A stretch of 64,000 nucleotides of DNA from Nitrosomonas oligotropha (GCF_900106555.1 NZ_FNOE01000016.1:1-64000), one strand, 5' to 3'. Positions 26,955 through 35,221 are shown, counted from the first letter of the stretch. Numbers and translations: made by a program. Notes: generated by a model not told the origin, from the letters alone.

Positions 26955-28485
26955 CCAACCTTGAAAATGCAGCACTTGAGATGATGGCTGGAGGCAATCA
27001 AGCCGAAGCGGCTGATAAACCCGGCAGCAATCAAAAAGAACCAGATGAAACGGTAATAAAACGCCTTGCCTCACTCTCACGGATCGACTACGACCGGGCA
27101 CGAAAGCAGGAAGCCGAAAAGCTTGGAATTAGTGTCAACACCTTGGATAAAGAAGTGAATGCAGTCAAAAGAAACGAAATTGACGATTCCGGCTTTACGA
27201 GTGTTGAACCGTGGGAATATCCGGTGAATCCGGGGGAATTGCTCAGTGACATATCAGCGACCGTTCACCGTTTCATTGTGTGCAATAAAGAAACGGCGGA
27301 TGCAGTGGCACTATGGGCAAGCATGACATGGTTCATTGACGCGATACAGATTGCACCGCTGGCAATCATCACCGCACCTGAAAAACGATGCGGCAAGACT
27401 CAGCTATTAACGATCCTTGGCAAGTTGTCATACCGGCCACTATCTGCCAGCAGTATCAGCCCGGCGTCACTATACCGCTGCATTGAAGCGTGGCAACCTA
27501 CTTTATTACTTGATGAAACCGACGCATTCCTCAGAGATAACGAGGAACTGCGCGGTGTGATTAATTCCGGTCATAGCCGTGATAATGCTTACGTAATCAG
27601 AACCGTAGGGGATGAACACACCCCAAAACGATTCAGCACATGGGGAGCCAAGGCATTATCCGGAATCGGTCAGCTATCGGATACGTTAATGGATAGATCG
27701 ATCGTGCTGGGATTGCGGCGGAAGCTTGGTAATGAGACTGTCGACAGGCTGCGGCACGCTGAACCTGATCTTTTTCTAACGTTAATCAGGAAGCTGGCAC
27801 GCTTTGCCGATGATTACCGCGAACAAGTCAGACGGACGCGGCCTACTCTTCCCGAGGCATTAAACGACCGCGCACAGGATAACTGGGAACCGCTACTTGC
27901 TATTGCGGAATGCGCTGGCAGTGAATGGCTTAACCGTGCAAACCAGGTGGCTTTGAAGCTGTCAGCTAGCGACAAGTCAGCCAGTATCAGCAATGAACTA
28001 TTGGCAGATATTCAGGAAGTGTTTGAATCGAAGCGCGCCAGTAAGATCAGTACCGCTGATCTAATCAAAACGCTTACCGATGATGACGAGAAGAGCTGGG
28101 CAACCTATAACCGGGGAAGGCCATTTCACCGAAGCAACTGGCGAACAAGCTAAGAGATTACGGTATTCAATCGAAGTTAGTTCGCAACGGTTATGATGTT
28201 TATCGTGGCTTTGAATTGGCACAGTTTGAAGAATCCTTTTTCCGATACCTCACCCCTGTTTTATCCGTTACAACGTTACAACCCAATAACAGCAACGGTT
28301 TGCACGTAACAAATGAAAAATGCGTAACTGTTACAAACAGCCTAAGTGTTACAAATCAATGTAACGATGTAACAGCATGTAACGTTACAGAAAATGATCC
28401 TGTTACGCTGAAACCCGCTCCAGATAAGGATTGTAACACTGTAACACATAGAATACCCCCAGCTAAGAAGATAGTGAGGATATAG
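26951..28485 (+). pseudogene. Frameshifted DUF3631 ATPase
   Basis: The ATG at 26951 opens a 400-residue frame to 28153. It holds a P-loop (APEKRCGKTQLL) and a Walker B-like LLLDETDAF, then NSGHSRDNAYVIRTV, a DUF3631 pattern. At 28112-28116 a GGGG run changes frame. The -1 frame continues the family's C-terminus (GKAISPKQLANKLRDYGIQS) to a TAG ending at 28485, with a Val-Thr-rich tail. A lost G explains the break. DUF3631 proteins resemble replicative helicases of mobile elements. The truncated ATPase part could still be produced. Confidence 0.75.
28266..28445. repeat. GTTACA/TGTAAC-rich stretch encoding a Val-Thr tail
   Basis: About a dozen copies of GTTAC or its complement GTAAC occur within 180 bases in both orientations. 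They encode the low-complexity SVT/CNVT tail of the DUF3631 protein. Similar Val-Thr tails are known for this family, so it may be a coding feature. The dense inverted elements could also bind a protein. Confidence 0.55.
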
Positions 28486-28489
28486 ATAA

Positions 28490-28798
28490 ATGGAAGCAGC
28501 GGAAATCATCGAATATTTACGGGATAGGGATTTGACAATTACCCTGACCGATGGCGATAGCCTTGAACTGTCACCAGCGGAAAAAATCACGCACGAACTG
28601 ATTGAACGGTTACGCAAGCATAAACCGGCGATTATTCAAGAGCTGAAGCGGGAACAGAATCAAAAGATTGAAATTATCCGGGCATGGCTTCACATCATTG
28701 GCGAACCTGAAGAGGATCATTTTCTTGTTTTGGATAAATGCCTGAATAATCCTGAAGCACTAGAATACTTCTTAGAACAAGCAAAGGAGGTGAACTGA
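28490..28798 (+). CDS. TubC_N-like docking-domain protein (102 aa)
   Basis: Residues 1-52 (MEAAEIIEYLRDRDLTITLT onward to KPAIIQELK) follow the TubC N-terminal docking-domain pattern: helix, two strands around a D-G-D-x-L segment, L-S-P then a helix ending K-P-x-I-I-x-x-L. TubC_N domains mediate protein contacts in NRPS/PKS lines, but stand-alone copies occur next to replication genes in islands. The rest is acidic and helical. The start is 4 nt after the DUF3631 stop, so it belongs to the same transcript. Confidence 0.65.
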   Translation: MEAAEIIEYLRDRDLTITLTDGDSLELSPAEKITHELIERLRKHKPAIIQELKREQNQKIEIIRAWLHIIGEPEEDHFLVLDKCLNNPEALEYFLEQAKEVN

Positions 28799-28853
28799 CA
28801 CACCACAAAGCTGAGCAATCTTTTTTTAACGGTAATCTATTGGAGAAAAAACT

Positions 28854-29021
28854 ATGGCAGTTATAAACGTTCAGGCTGAACAAAGAGAAATATCAGCATA
28901 TTTAACGAGAATAGGTGTTAATCAATGCGATCACGAAACATTGTTACGCAAGATGCGCACCGATCCGGCTGGATATCAACGCTATCTTGACAGCGCAAGG
29001 AAGGCACAGCGTAAGAGTTAA
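28854..29021 (+). CDS. Small island protein (55 aa)
   Basis: ATG at 28854 with GGAG about 9 nt upstream. It starts MAVINVQAEQREISAYLTRI and is basic towards the end (YLDSARKAQRKS). Compact and soluble, no family recognised. It lies in the run of small ORFs behind the replication module. Confidence 0.5.
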   Translation: MAVINVQAEQREISAYLTRIGVNQCDHETLLRKMRTDPAGYQRYLDSARKAQRKS

Positions 29022-29122
29022 GGTACTTCCATAAAAAGAGGCTAAGGGGGTAATTCGGCCCCCACTTGCGCAATAGAAACCCAAAATTTGAAATGGGTTT
29101 CTGTATAGATAGGACACAACAC

Positions 29123-29287
29123 ATGAAAACTTCAGAATTAGCGGAAAAATTAGGCATTAGCCAGCAGATGTGCAACAGGCTGAAAAAGCGCGGAATGCCT
29201 TGTGATTCCTTACAAAGCGCGATTGAATGGCGCAAGCGGAACCTTGATTTAACGCAAACTAAATTATGGCGGATTGACGGAAACTAG
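29123..29287 (+). CDS. Small HTH protein (54 aa)
   Basis: The start is set at the ATG of MKTSELAEKLGISQQMCNRL, although the frame is open upstream. TSELAEKLGISQQMCNRLKKRGMP is a clear helix-turn-helix, followed by SAIEWRKRNLD, as in small excisionase or terminase-like phage DNA-binding proteins. The stop is 3 nt before the next start, so the two are coupled. Confidence 0.6.
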   Translation: MKTSELAEKLGISQQMCNRLKKRGMPCDSLQSAIEWRKRNLDLTQTKLWRIDGN

Positions 29288-29290
29288 GGT

Positions 29291-29617
29291 GTGAAACCGG
29301 TTTCAATTGAAACTCTAGGATATGATCGAGCATTTGATAGTGAAGCCGCTCACAGAGTATTAACGCACACCGTACCCGATTTGTGGTTTAGCCAAGTTAA
29401 CCGCTTGGACACAGCATTAAAAGAGCATGGCGTTACCTTATCAGCGGAAAAATTGCTCGAAGTGCAAGCGACACTATTTTTGCTTTACCAAATCGAGACC
29501 GACCGCTTTTTTGGGGTAGAACTGGTTTATTCGATTCCGCCAGTTTTGGGGATTCGACCGAGCAACGAAAATTATCCTTCAATGATTGCTTCATTGGAAC
29601 GCGCATTAAATGTCTAA
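29291..29617 (+). CDS. Island hypothetical protein (108 aa)
   Basis: GTG start 3 nt after the HTH gene stop, with an AGGGT ribosome site. Soluble protein starting MKPVSIETLGYDRAFDSEAA. No motif recognised. Coupling to the HTH gene suggests a shared role. No toxin-like motif is visible, so a toxin-antitoxin reading is not supported. Confidence 0.5.
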   Translation: MKPVSIETLGYDRAFDSEAAHRVLTHTVPDLWFSQVNRLDTALKEHGVTLSAEKLLEVQATLFLLYQIETDRFFGVELVYSIPPVLGIRPSNENYPSMIASLERALNV

Positions 29618-29720
29618 AGCTTTTTCTAAAGCGTTCGCCTGATCAGGTAAAAGTTAGTTAGCAAGGAAGCAAAACGGGAGCCTAATCCCCCGTTCTATTG
29701 ACCATAGAATAAAATTTAGA

Positions 29721-29795
29721 TTACATTGCTGATTCTTTTCTGCGACGCGCCATGAAACCAATCAAACCTAAACCAGAGAAAGACGGGGAAACAAA
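29721..29795 (-). pseudogene. Remnant of a PEP-CTERM sorting signal
   Basis: A minus-strand frame ends FSGLGLIGFMARRRKESAM, the hydrophobic helix and Arg-rich end of a PEP-CTERM tail, followed by a TAA. The PEP motif itself is not intact (VSPSFSG in its place) and no protein precedes it. It looks like the last piece of a lost exosortase substrate, lying opposite the intact PEP-CTERM gene at 29895. Confidence 0.5.
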
Positions 29796-29894
29796 AAAAG
29801 ATAACTAAGAAAATTAATAGCGTGGTTGAAATTGATGAATGGTGCGAAAAAGAAAAATGCAGATGTAAATTATTAAAATAAAAAGGAAGCTGTA

Positions 29895-30464
29895 ATGAAC
29901 AAAAACAAAAAAATATCAACAGCGGTTGGTGGCCTGCTGTTGTGCGCTTCAATATCAGCAAATGCAACGCTGGAATCAAGGCTTGGTGGATTGGCGTATT
30001 ACGATACAGAAACAAACCTTACCTGGACAACTAATCCAAGTCCAAATGGCATAAGACCTTGGTCAGAGCAACTGTATTTTGCAAATAATTATGTGCTTGA
30101 TGGAATCAGTGGATGGAGAATGCCAACTGAACGAGAAATTCTCGATCTGTTCAGCTCAGTGACTACGTGCGATATTATGAATTTTTTCTGCGTTAACAAA
30201 CCAGATCAGCCGCTTCATGCGGTTGATTATTTATTCAATAGCAAACTTGAAAAATATGGTGGACTGTATAGATTTGAATCACTAGAACACATTCTTATTG
30301 AAGGCACACCTGACGCATCATTGTGGCCGGTTCACGACGGCGATGTCGGTTTGTTAAGCCCAGTACCAGAACCATCCACATACGCGATGTTGCTTGCTGG
30401 ATTGGGATTAATTGGAATTAGCAGAATACGCAATGCCAATATCAACAAAGCAGCAATTGCCTAA
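29895..30464 (+). CDS. PEP-CTERM secreted protein (189 aa)
   Basis: A signal peptide (MNKNKKISTAVGGLLLCASI, cleavage near SANA) leads to a mature domain with ETNLTWTTNP and GWRMPTEREILDLFS, close to the DUF1566/Lcl type. The C-terminus has the exosortase tripartite signal: VPEPSTYAML, a hydrophobic helix (LAGLGLIGIS), and an Arg-containing end. Exosortase would cleave and sort it to the cell surface. It is encoded inside the integrative element, so it is cargo. AAGGAAG precedes the ATG. A terminator follows at 30489. Confidence 0.85.
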   Translation: MNKNKKISTAVGGLLLCASISANATLESRLGGLAYYDTETNLTWTTNPSPNGIRPWSEQLYFANNYVLDGISGWRMPTEREILDLFSSVTTCDIMNFFCVNKPDQPLHAVDYLFNSKLEKYGGLYRFESLEHILIEGTPDASLWPVHDGDVGLLSPVPEPSTYAMLLAGLGLIGISRIRNANINKAAIA

Positions 30465-30488
30465 CTAATCGCAACAATCAAAAAATGA

Positions 30489-30512
30489 CAAACCCGCTTT
30501 GGCGGGTTTTTG
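30489..30512 (+). terminator. Rho-independent terminator of the PEP-CTERM gene
   Basis: AACCCGC (30491-30497) and GCGGGTT (30502-30508) form a stem with a 4-nt loop, followed by TTTTTGT. It lies 25 nt after the stop codon. The A-run on the other side may let it work both ways. Confidence 0.85.
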
Positions 30513-30572
30513 TGTGGCATGGCCAGGTGCTATGATTTTTAAGATTGCAGTGCAGCACACGGAAGCAGAGTA

Positions 30573-30597
30573 ATTTTGTTGGTACATTTGTTGGTAT
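30573..30597. repeat. Right-end arm-type repeats of the integrative element
   Basis: Two TTTGTTGGTA copies (30575-30584 and 30587-30596) in direct orientation. The first, extended to ATTTTGTTGGTA (30573-30584), repeats 22744-22755 exactly. This sets the probable right end of the element. From here to 30876 I see no gene. Confidence 0.6.
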
Positions 30598-30876
30598 AAA
30601 CTAAAGCCAAAAATATTAAATCCACATATATAAATGGTTTCAGAGAAAAAGGCGTATGACACCGCCCGTTGAAATCCTACGCATATAAATTTCCATCAAT
30701 TGTCCCTGCCCAAAATTTCACTTTTTCCTGCTCGTTTTAAAAGCAATCGTAATCTGTGATCAAATCCGGTCTGGTGTTTCAGGATTATTGGCGACAGGAG
30801 CGGGACATTCGCTACTGAAATTATGATTGGTCTGAAGACGAATGTTTCTTAATGGCAACAGGAAATTTCCGCTTCT

Positions 30877-31290
30877 TTAGCAATCGCCAATCCGCCTGCC
30901 CGTGTATGTGTGATCTATTTCCATGGGTTCCGATTCAGGCATTTTCATTTTAATGATGGCGGAACCTTTATATTTGTCCGAGCTGAAAATAATTCTTCCC
31001 GCGCCATTCATTTTCAGCTCACCTTTGCACTTCATTTGCCATGAAGCATCATTATCGATAATTTTATAATCAAAAAATTCACAGGACTCATGCACAGCAA
31101 TGGGCGGTTTTCCTTGGGTTTTATTATTGACGCAAATGACATTTGTATGGATAGGCATCGGCGTCATGATGTGCGGCATTATTGTCTGCGTGGTGACTTC
31201 CCATTTGCCTTTTGGAAATTGCTGCGCATGAGCGCTGAATGCAGACAATAAAATTGCGATTGATACACCATAATTAAGAAAATACTTCAA
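30877..31290 (-). CDS. DUF3617-family periplasmic protein
   Basis: The best start is the TTG at 31290, with GAGGG upstream, giving 137 residues that begin with a signal peptide (LKYFLNYGVSIAILLSAFSA, cleavage after AHA). The mature protein has GKWEVTTQTI, paired cysteines (VICVNN, SCEFF, MKCKGE) and the GSAIIKMKMP strand, as in DUF3617. The function of this family is not known. It reads away from the DUF1993 gene end. Confidence 0.7.
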   Translation of the reverse strand: MKYFLNYGVSIAILLSAFSAHAQQFPKGKWEVTTQTIMPHIMTPMPIHTNVICVNNKTQGKPPIAVHESCEFFDYKIIDNDASWQMKCKGELKMNGAGRIIFSSDKYKGSAIIKMKMPESEPMEIDHTYTGRRIGDC

Positions 31291-31345
31291 TTCGCTTCCC
31301 TCATAACGCCGATAACAAATGGCAAGATCAGTATTGCAGCAACAG

Positions 31346-31861
31346 TTAAAAACTGCCCATGAAATCGCCTTTGCCGACATCCAGTCCGTTGTGCCGCAGA
31401 ATCGCATAAGCAGTAGTGACATGGAAGAAGAATTGCGGCAATCCATAGTTGATCAGGTAATTGTGCCCGATCATCTTTTTCTCTTTCGGTGTGCCCGGAC
31501 GCAACACGATATCGCGTGTTTCGCTGCCCTCGAACTGCGTGGGTGTCAGACTTTCGATAAACGATAAAGTCTTAGCAATTCGCGCCTGCAAATCGGCAAA
31601 AGTCTGTTCATTATCTTCATAGGCTGGCACCTCAACTCCCGCTAACCGGGCTGATACACTTTTGGCGAAATCCGCAGCCACTTGCACCTGGCGGATCAAA
31701 GGAAACATATCAGGATATAGCCGGGCGTTCAGCAATACGGCTGGTTCAAATTTTTTCTCGGCGGCATAGGTTTCCGCTTTGGTCAGAATGGCACTTAAGC
31801 TGGTCAACAGCTGCTTGAAAACGGGTACTGAGGTTTTGTACATATACGAAGTAGTCATCAA
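31346..31861 (-). CDS. DUF1993 (DinB-like) protein
   Basis: A 171-residue protein starting MMTTSYMYKTSVPVFKQLLT, with KKFEPAVLLNARLYPDMFPL and NYLINYGLPQFFFHVTTAYA. These match DUF1993, a four-helix DinB-related family with a possible metal-binding His. The ATG is preceded by GGAG. Role unknown; it has no signal peptide. Confidence 0.85.
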   Translation of the reverse strand: MMTTSYMYKTSVPVFKQLLTSLSAILTKAETYAAEKKFEPAVLLNARLYPDMFPLIRQVQVAADFAKSVSARLAGVEVPAYEDNEQTFADLQARIAKTLSFIESLTPTQFEGSETRDIVLRPGTPKEKKMIGHNYLINYGLPQFFFHVTTAYAILRHNGLDVGKGDFMGSF

Positions 31862-32032
31862 AATATTCTCCTGTTAATAGTTGAGTGTAATGTCATGTGT
31901 GGCATTCAGTATCTCATGATTATGCGGGATTGCGTGCGAACAACAATGACACTACTGCTGATTACCGGTAAACACAACTTAAAGCCGAGAAAATGAGAGT
32001 GTTCGGGAATGCTGTATAGTACCTAAACCGAA

Positions 32033-32042
32033 ACCAGCTGGT
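32033..32042. promoter_or_regulatory. 10-bp palindrome upstream of the small ORF and MFS gene
   Basis: ACCAGCTGGT is a perfect 10-bp palindrome about 45 nt before the 32-codon ORF. A nearby GTACC/GGTAC pair (around 32019-32044) could extend it into an RNA hairpin. It may be an operator or part of an untranslated leader. Confidence 0.35.
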
Positions 32043-32086
32043 ACTTCTTGATACTGTAGTTAACGGCTTGAATGGAGCCTCAAACC

Positions 32087-32185
32087 ATGACAGACATTAA
32101 ATCAGACGTATTTTTCCACCTTAACCGGCTGGTGACAAGCTCCAACAATCCCTGGGTGATCAGCTGCGGCTGCTTTGCTAACTGA
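32087..32185 (+). CDS. 32-residue peptide ORF upstream of an MFS exporter
   Basis: ATG at 32087 with GGAG 9 nt upstream. The peptide begins MTDIKSDVFFHLNRLVTSSN and ends NPWVISCGCFAN. Its stop is 14 nt before the MFS start, and GAGGG within that gap is the ribosome site of the exporter. The short length, ribosome site and Cys-Gly-Cys near the end suggest either a regulatory leader peptide or a small product handled by the exporter. No maturation enzyme is nearby, so a leader is the simpler reading. Confidence 0.45.
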   Translation: MTDIKSDVFFHLNRLVTSSNNPWVISCGCFAN

Positions 32186-32199
32186 GGGTAGCAAACGGA

Positions 32200-33819
32200 A
32201 TGACGGTTTCTGCCTTTTCTCCATTCAAACATCGGATTTTCACGATGCTGTGGATTGCGACGTTGGTTTCGAATATCGGCACGTGGATGTTCAACGTCAC
32301 TTCCGGCTGGGTGATGACCGGGTTATCCTCCTCGCCCGTTATGATATCGATGGTACAAGCGGCAACAACTTTGCCGGTTTTCCTTTTTGCTCTTCCCGCC
32401 GGAGCATTGGGTGATCTTTTTGATCGCCGCAAACTGCTGATGTGGACACAAATCTTTCTGGCAGCCGTACTGTTGCTTTTTACCGCACTGTTATGGATTG
32501 GCAGCGTTAATGCCTGGATCTTGCTGTTGTTTACTTTCGTCATAGGTACCGGATCGGCTTTTGCCATGCCGGCATGGCAGGCGATCGTGCCGCGTCTTGT
32601 GCCGCGCGATACATTGAGTTCCGCCATTGTGTTAAATGGCATCAGTATGAATATCGCCCGCGCCATCGGACCGGCATTGGGTGGTTTTATTCTGGCCGCA
32701 GCCGGTGCCGTGGCGACGGCTTTTCTGGATGCTATTTCCTATCTTGCCGTCGCGGCAGCATTGCTATGGTGGCGTACGAGCACCGCCCAAGACAACGCAT
32801 TGCCGCGCGAACGCTTGGCCGGTGCCATGCGTGCCGGTATCCGCTTTGCCTTTCATAGCAGGCCGCTACGCCACACCTTGATTCATGCGCTGGCTTTTTT
32901 CATGTGCGCATCCGCTTACTGGGCATTACTACCGCTGATAGCGAAGGATACATTGCAAGGTGGCCCCAGCCTTTACGGTATTTTATTGACTGCATTGGGT
33001 ATGGGTGCGGTATCTGGCGCATTTCTACTCCCTGTCATGAAAAAATATTTCCGTACAAACACAATCATGATAGTAGCAACATCGGTAACCGCGCTGAGCT
33101 CCCTGCTGTTTGCTTATGGCGGGCATGCGGTGATCGGCATGGTCGCGGGATTTACAGGCGGCGTGTCATGGATCATGGCGGTTTCGCTGTTGAGTGTTTC
33201 CGCGCAAATGGCGTTACCGGATTGGGTTCGTGCTCGCGGACTCGCCATTTTCCAGATGGTAGTTTTTGGTGCAATGGCAGCGGGATCGCTCAGCTGGGGT
33301 CAGGTAACGGAAATGATTGGTTTGTCAAAAGCTTTGACCGCGTCAGGATTGTTAGCGCTGTTGCTGATTCCGATCACGGCGCGGTTCAAACTCAATCTGG
33401 GCGAACACCATGACTATACGGCGTCCGGTCATTGGTCCGATCCCGCGCCAGTGATTCCTGTGTCGCACGATCATGGCCCCGTGCTGGTAACGCTGGAGTA
33501 TCGTATCGACGATGTGGATCGCGCTGCTTTTTATTTGCTGATGCTGGAATTGGAGATAACCCGCCGCCGCGACGGTGCCATTCAATGGGGATTTTTCGAG
33601 GATGTCGAGGACCATGGACGATTCATCGAGATGTTTACGGTTGAATCCTGGGTTGCGCATTTGCGCCAGCATGCCCGCGTATCCGTATCCGACAAGTTGC
33701 TGCAAAATAAAATTTTTGCCCTGCATCGCGGAGAAACCTCGCCACGTGTTACGCATGCTGTTGCACCGCATATCGGCGGCCATCCGAAAACAATCCCCAA
33801 AACACATCACGATTTATGA
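32200..33819 (+). CDS. MFS_3-type exporter with C-terminal soluble domain
   Basis: A 539-residue protein. Residues 10-400 carry about 12 membrane helices and the MFS loop motif (LPAGALGDLFDRRKLL near 66), of the MFS_3/EntS-like group that exports siderophores or drugs. Residues 430-510 form a soluble, ABM-like ferredoxin-fold domain (VLVTLEYRIDDVDRAAFYLL, then ESWVAHLRQHARVSVSDKLL), a fusion known in this subfamily. The substrate is unknown. A short ORF precedes it and a hairpin follows at 33900. Confidence 0.88.
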   Translation: MTVSAFSPFKHRIFTMLWIATLVSNIGTWMFNVTSGWVMTGLSSSPVMISMVQAATTLPVFLFALPAGALGDLFDRRKLLMWTQIFLAAVLLLFTALLWIGSVNAWILLLFTFVIGTGSAFAMPAWQAIVPRLVPRDTLSSAIVLNGISMNIARAIGPALGGFILAAAGAVATAFLDAISYLAVAAALLWWRTSTAQDNALPRERLAGAMRAGIRFAFHSRPLRHTLIHALAFFMCASAYWALLPLIAKDTLQGGPSLYGILLTALGMGAVSGAFLLPVMKKYFRTNTIMIVATSVTALSSLLFAYGGHAVIGMVAGFTGGVSWIMAVSLLSVSAQMALPDWVRARGLAIFQMVVFGAMAAGSLSWGQVTEMIGLSKALTASGLLALLLIPITARFKLNLGEHHDYTASGHWSDPAPVIPVSHDHGPVLVTLEYRIDDVDRAAFYLLMLELEITRRRDGAIQWGFFEDVEDHGRFIEMFTVESWVAHLRQHARVSVSDKLLQNKIFALHRGETSPRVTHAVAPHIGGHPKTIPKTHHDL

Positions 33820-33899
33820 AGGGGAAAAACCACAGCATTATCTGAATTCTGGTAGTGCAGTGAATTGAGTAATACCGGTTTTTATAGGGGGGTGACAGA

Positions 33900-33928
33900 G
33901 CAATCACCGGTACAAAACCGGCGATTGC
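33900..33928. terminator. Hairpin between convergent MFS and lipoprotein genes
   Basis: GCAATCACCGGT (33900-33911) pairs with ACCGGCGATTGC (33917-33928), with one mismatch, around a 5-nt loop. It lies between convergent genes and probably ends both transcripts. Confidence 0.65.
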
Positions 33929-33937
33929 TTGATCATA

Positions 33938-35221
33938 CTAAGGTTTCGCTGGTTGCAACTTCAACATCATGGGTTGCAGACGCTTGATGGTGGAAGGCGC
34001 AAGCTGGTCTTTCACTTGCAACGATTTGACCGCCGATGCCGGAGCGCAATTAGCCACTTCGACCAATTTCACCACCAGTGGATTGAAAGTCACATCCACG
34101 CCGGTATAACTGCCGGCATCGTCACCGTCGCGATCGCCGCGGAATTTGAATTCCTTCACTGGCCCATTTGGCCCGCCACCCTGACGGTCATCGTTATGAT
34201 CGGTGTCAATATAATGCGCTGAGCTTTCCAAAGCGCTGACGATACTGTCAATGCGCCAGCCAGGGGGGGCCGTATAGTACGTATCGTTACGCTCACCTTC
34301 CGCAGTCGTCCAATCGCTCCGTGTTTCTTGCGCTTTCATCCAGAGCCGTAAGTTGACGCGCGTGCCTTGGATACTCCAGGTTGCTTTAGCCCAAACTTCC
34401 GGACCATGACCACCGAATTCCTTATCACCTCGGGTATGAGGCGGTGTGAACGATAAGTAGGTATCGCGCGCATAGGTTTCGGTTTTTTCCCGGCATACCG
34501 GTGTCGCGGGCTGAATAACAGCGATGCTGGAAATAGGATGATTCTGCCATTCCAACGTGAGACGATCGCTGGTTTTGGACAAAGGAACACCGTTGGCGCC
34601 GAGGTTAAGGGTCATGTGATAGTGCGTTAATCGATCCAATTCGGGAGAGACATCCAGTGTTCTCGAGGTGTCATGCAACGTTACTTTGATCGGCGTGGTA
34701 TCGAAATCGTAGCCAAAAAATTCCAGCTTGTTGCGGCGGCTTGGATCCAGCGCCATATCCACTGCGGCCGGAACTACATGACACAGCGCCGGTTCAACCG
34801 GCGGCACTGCTTGATGCATCAAGCGCGCGCGAATCCTCACCAAAGCCTGGCGCACGCGCGTACCGATGAAATCCACATTACAGCGTAACTCATCGCCAGT
34901 AGCGGCCACGCTGCGATTCAGCACATCCGAGACTTCATTGCGTACGGTGGACTGCGCATCGCTCGTCAGCTTCGCCGTAGTGTCTTGCAATACCGCTTGC
35001 CACGATGCGGAATTCCGGTCCAAGGCATCGATGGCGTTATCCAGTGTAGCTACGGTATCACCGGCAACATCGCTGACTTTATCGGTCAACTTGTCGATTT
35101 TATCGCCGATGCTGCAACCCGAGATCAGAAGCGGCACAAATATCATGCTCCAGAGGAACAGCTTGTGGATTCGATGAGATTGCTTTGCAAAATGAAACAA
35201 TGTGATTGTGGTTGCTGACAT
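33938..35221 (-). CDS. Large orphan lipoprotein
   Basis: 427 residues, with a hydrophobic segment and lipobox (FVPLLISGC) near residue 36. A start at M26 would give a more usual signal length. After the acylated Cys comes a helical region (KIDKLTDKVSDVAGDTVATL), then a beta-rich part with LEFFGYDFDTTPIKVTLHDT and a Gly/Asp-rich loop (DTDHNDDRQGGGPNGPVKEF) that could bind calcium. A final segment contains VDVTFNPLVVKLVEV. No family was recognised. Probably outer-membrane anchored. It is a single gene, convergent with the MFS exporter. Confidence 0.65.
   Translation of the reverse strand: MSATTITLFHFAKQSHRIHKLFLWSMIFVPLLISGCSIGDKIDKLTDKVSDVAGDTVATLDNAIDALDRNSASWQAVLQDTTAKLTSDAQSTVRNEVSDVLNRSVAATGDELRCNVDFIGTRVRQALVRIRARLMHQAVPPVEPALCHVVPAAVDMALDPSRRNKLEFFGYDFDTTPIKVTLHDTSRTLDVSPELDRLTHYHMTLNLGANGVPLSKTSDRLTLEWQNHPISSIAVIQPATPVCREKTETYARDTYLSFTPPHTRGDKEFGGHGPEVWAKATWSIQGTRVNLRLWMKAQETRSDWTTAEGERNDTYYTAPPGWRIDSIVSALESSAHYIDTDHNDDRQGGGPNGPVKEFKFRGDRDGDDAGSYTGVDVTFNPLVVKLVEVANCAPASAVKSLQVKDQLAPSTIKRLQPMMLKLQPAKP

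Larger units (their letters stand above)
22744..30597. mobile_element. Integrative element with P4-type integrase
   Basis: The element lies between tRNA-Ser and the DUF3617 gene. It carries a P4-type tyrosine integrase, AlpA-like regulator, coiled-coil protein, CHC2-type zinc-finger and DUF3631 proteins, several small orphans and a PEP-CTERM gene. A 12-bp direct repeat ATTTTGTTGGTA marks 22744-22755 and 30573-30584, and related TTTGTTGGTA elements cluster at both ends. No conjugation or phage structural genes are present, so it would need a helper to move. Two of its genes are frameshifted, which suggests decay. Confidence 0.75.

Noticed and set aside
28266..28445. CRISPR-like repeat array from repeated GTTAC/GTAAC
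   Set aside because: The repeats are only 5-6 bases, irregularly spaced, in both orientations, and encode a Val-Thr tail. No spacers of constant length and no cas genes.
29123..29617. Toxin-antitoxin pair (HTH protein plus 108-residue protein)
   Set aside because: The two genes are coupled, but the second has no toxin motif and the first lacks an antitoxin tail, so there is no support beyond order.
32087..33819. RiPP or metal-chelating peptide gene cluster (Cys-containing peptide plus exporter)
   Set aside because: No maturation enzyme, protease or immunity gene is nearby. A leader peptide is simpler, so only the small ORF is reported.
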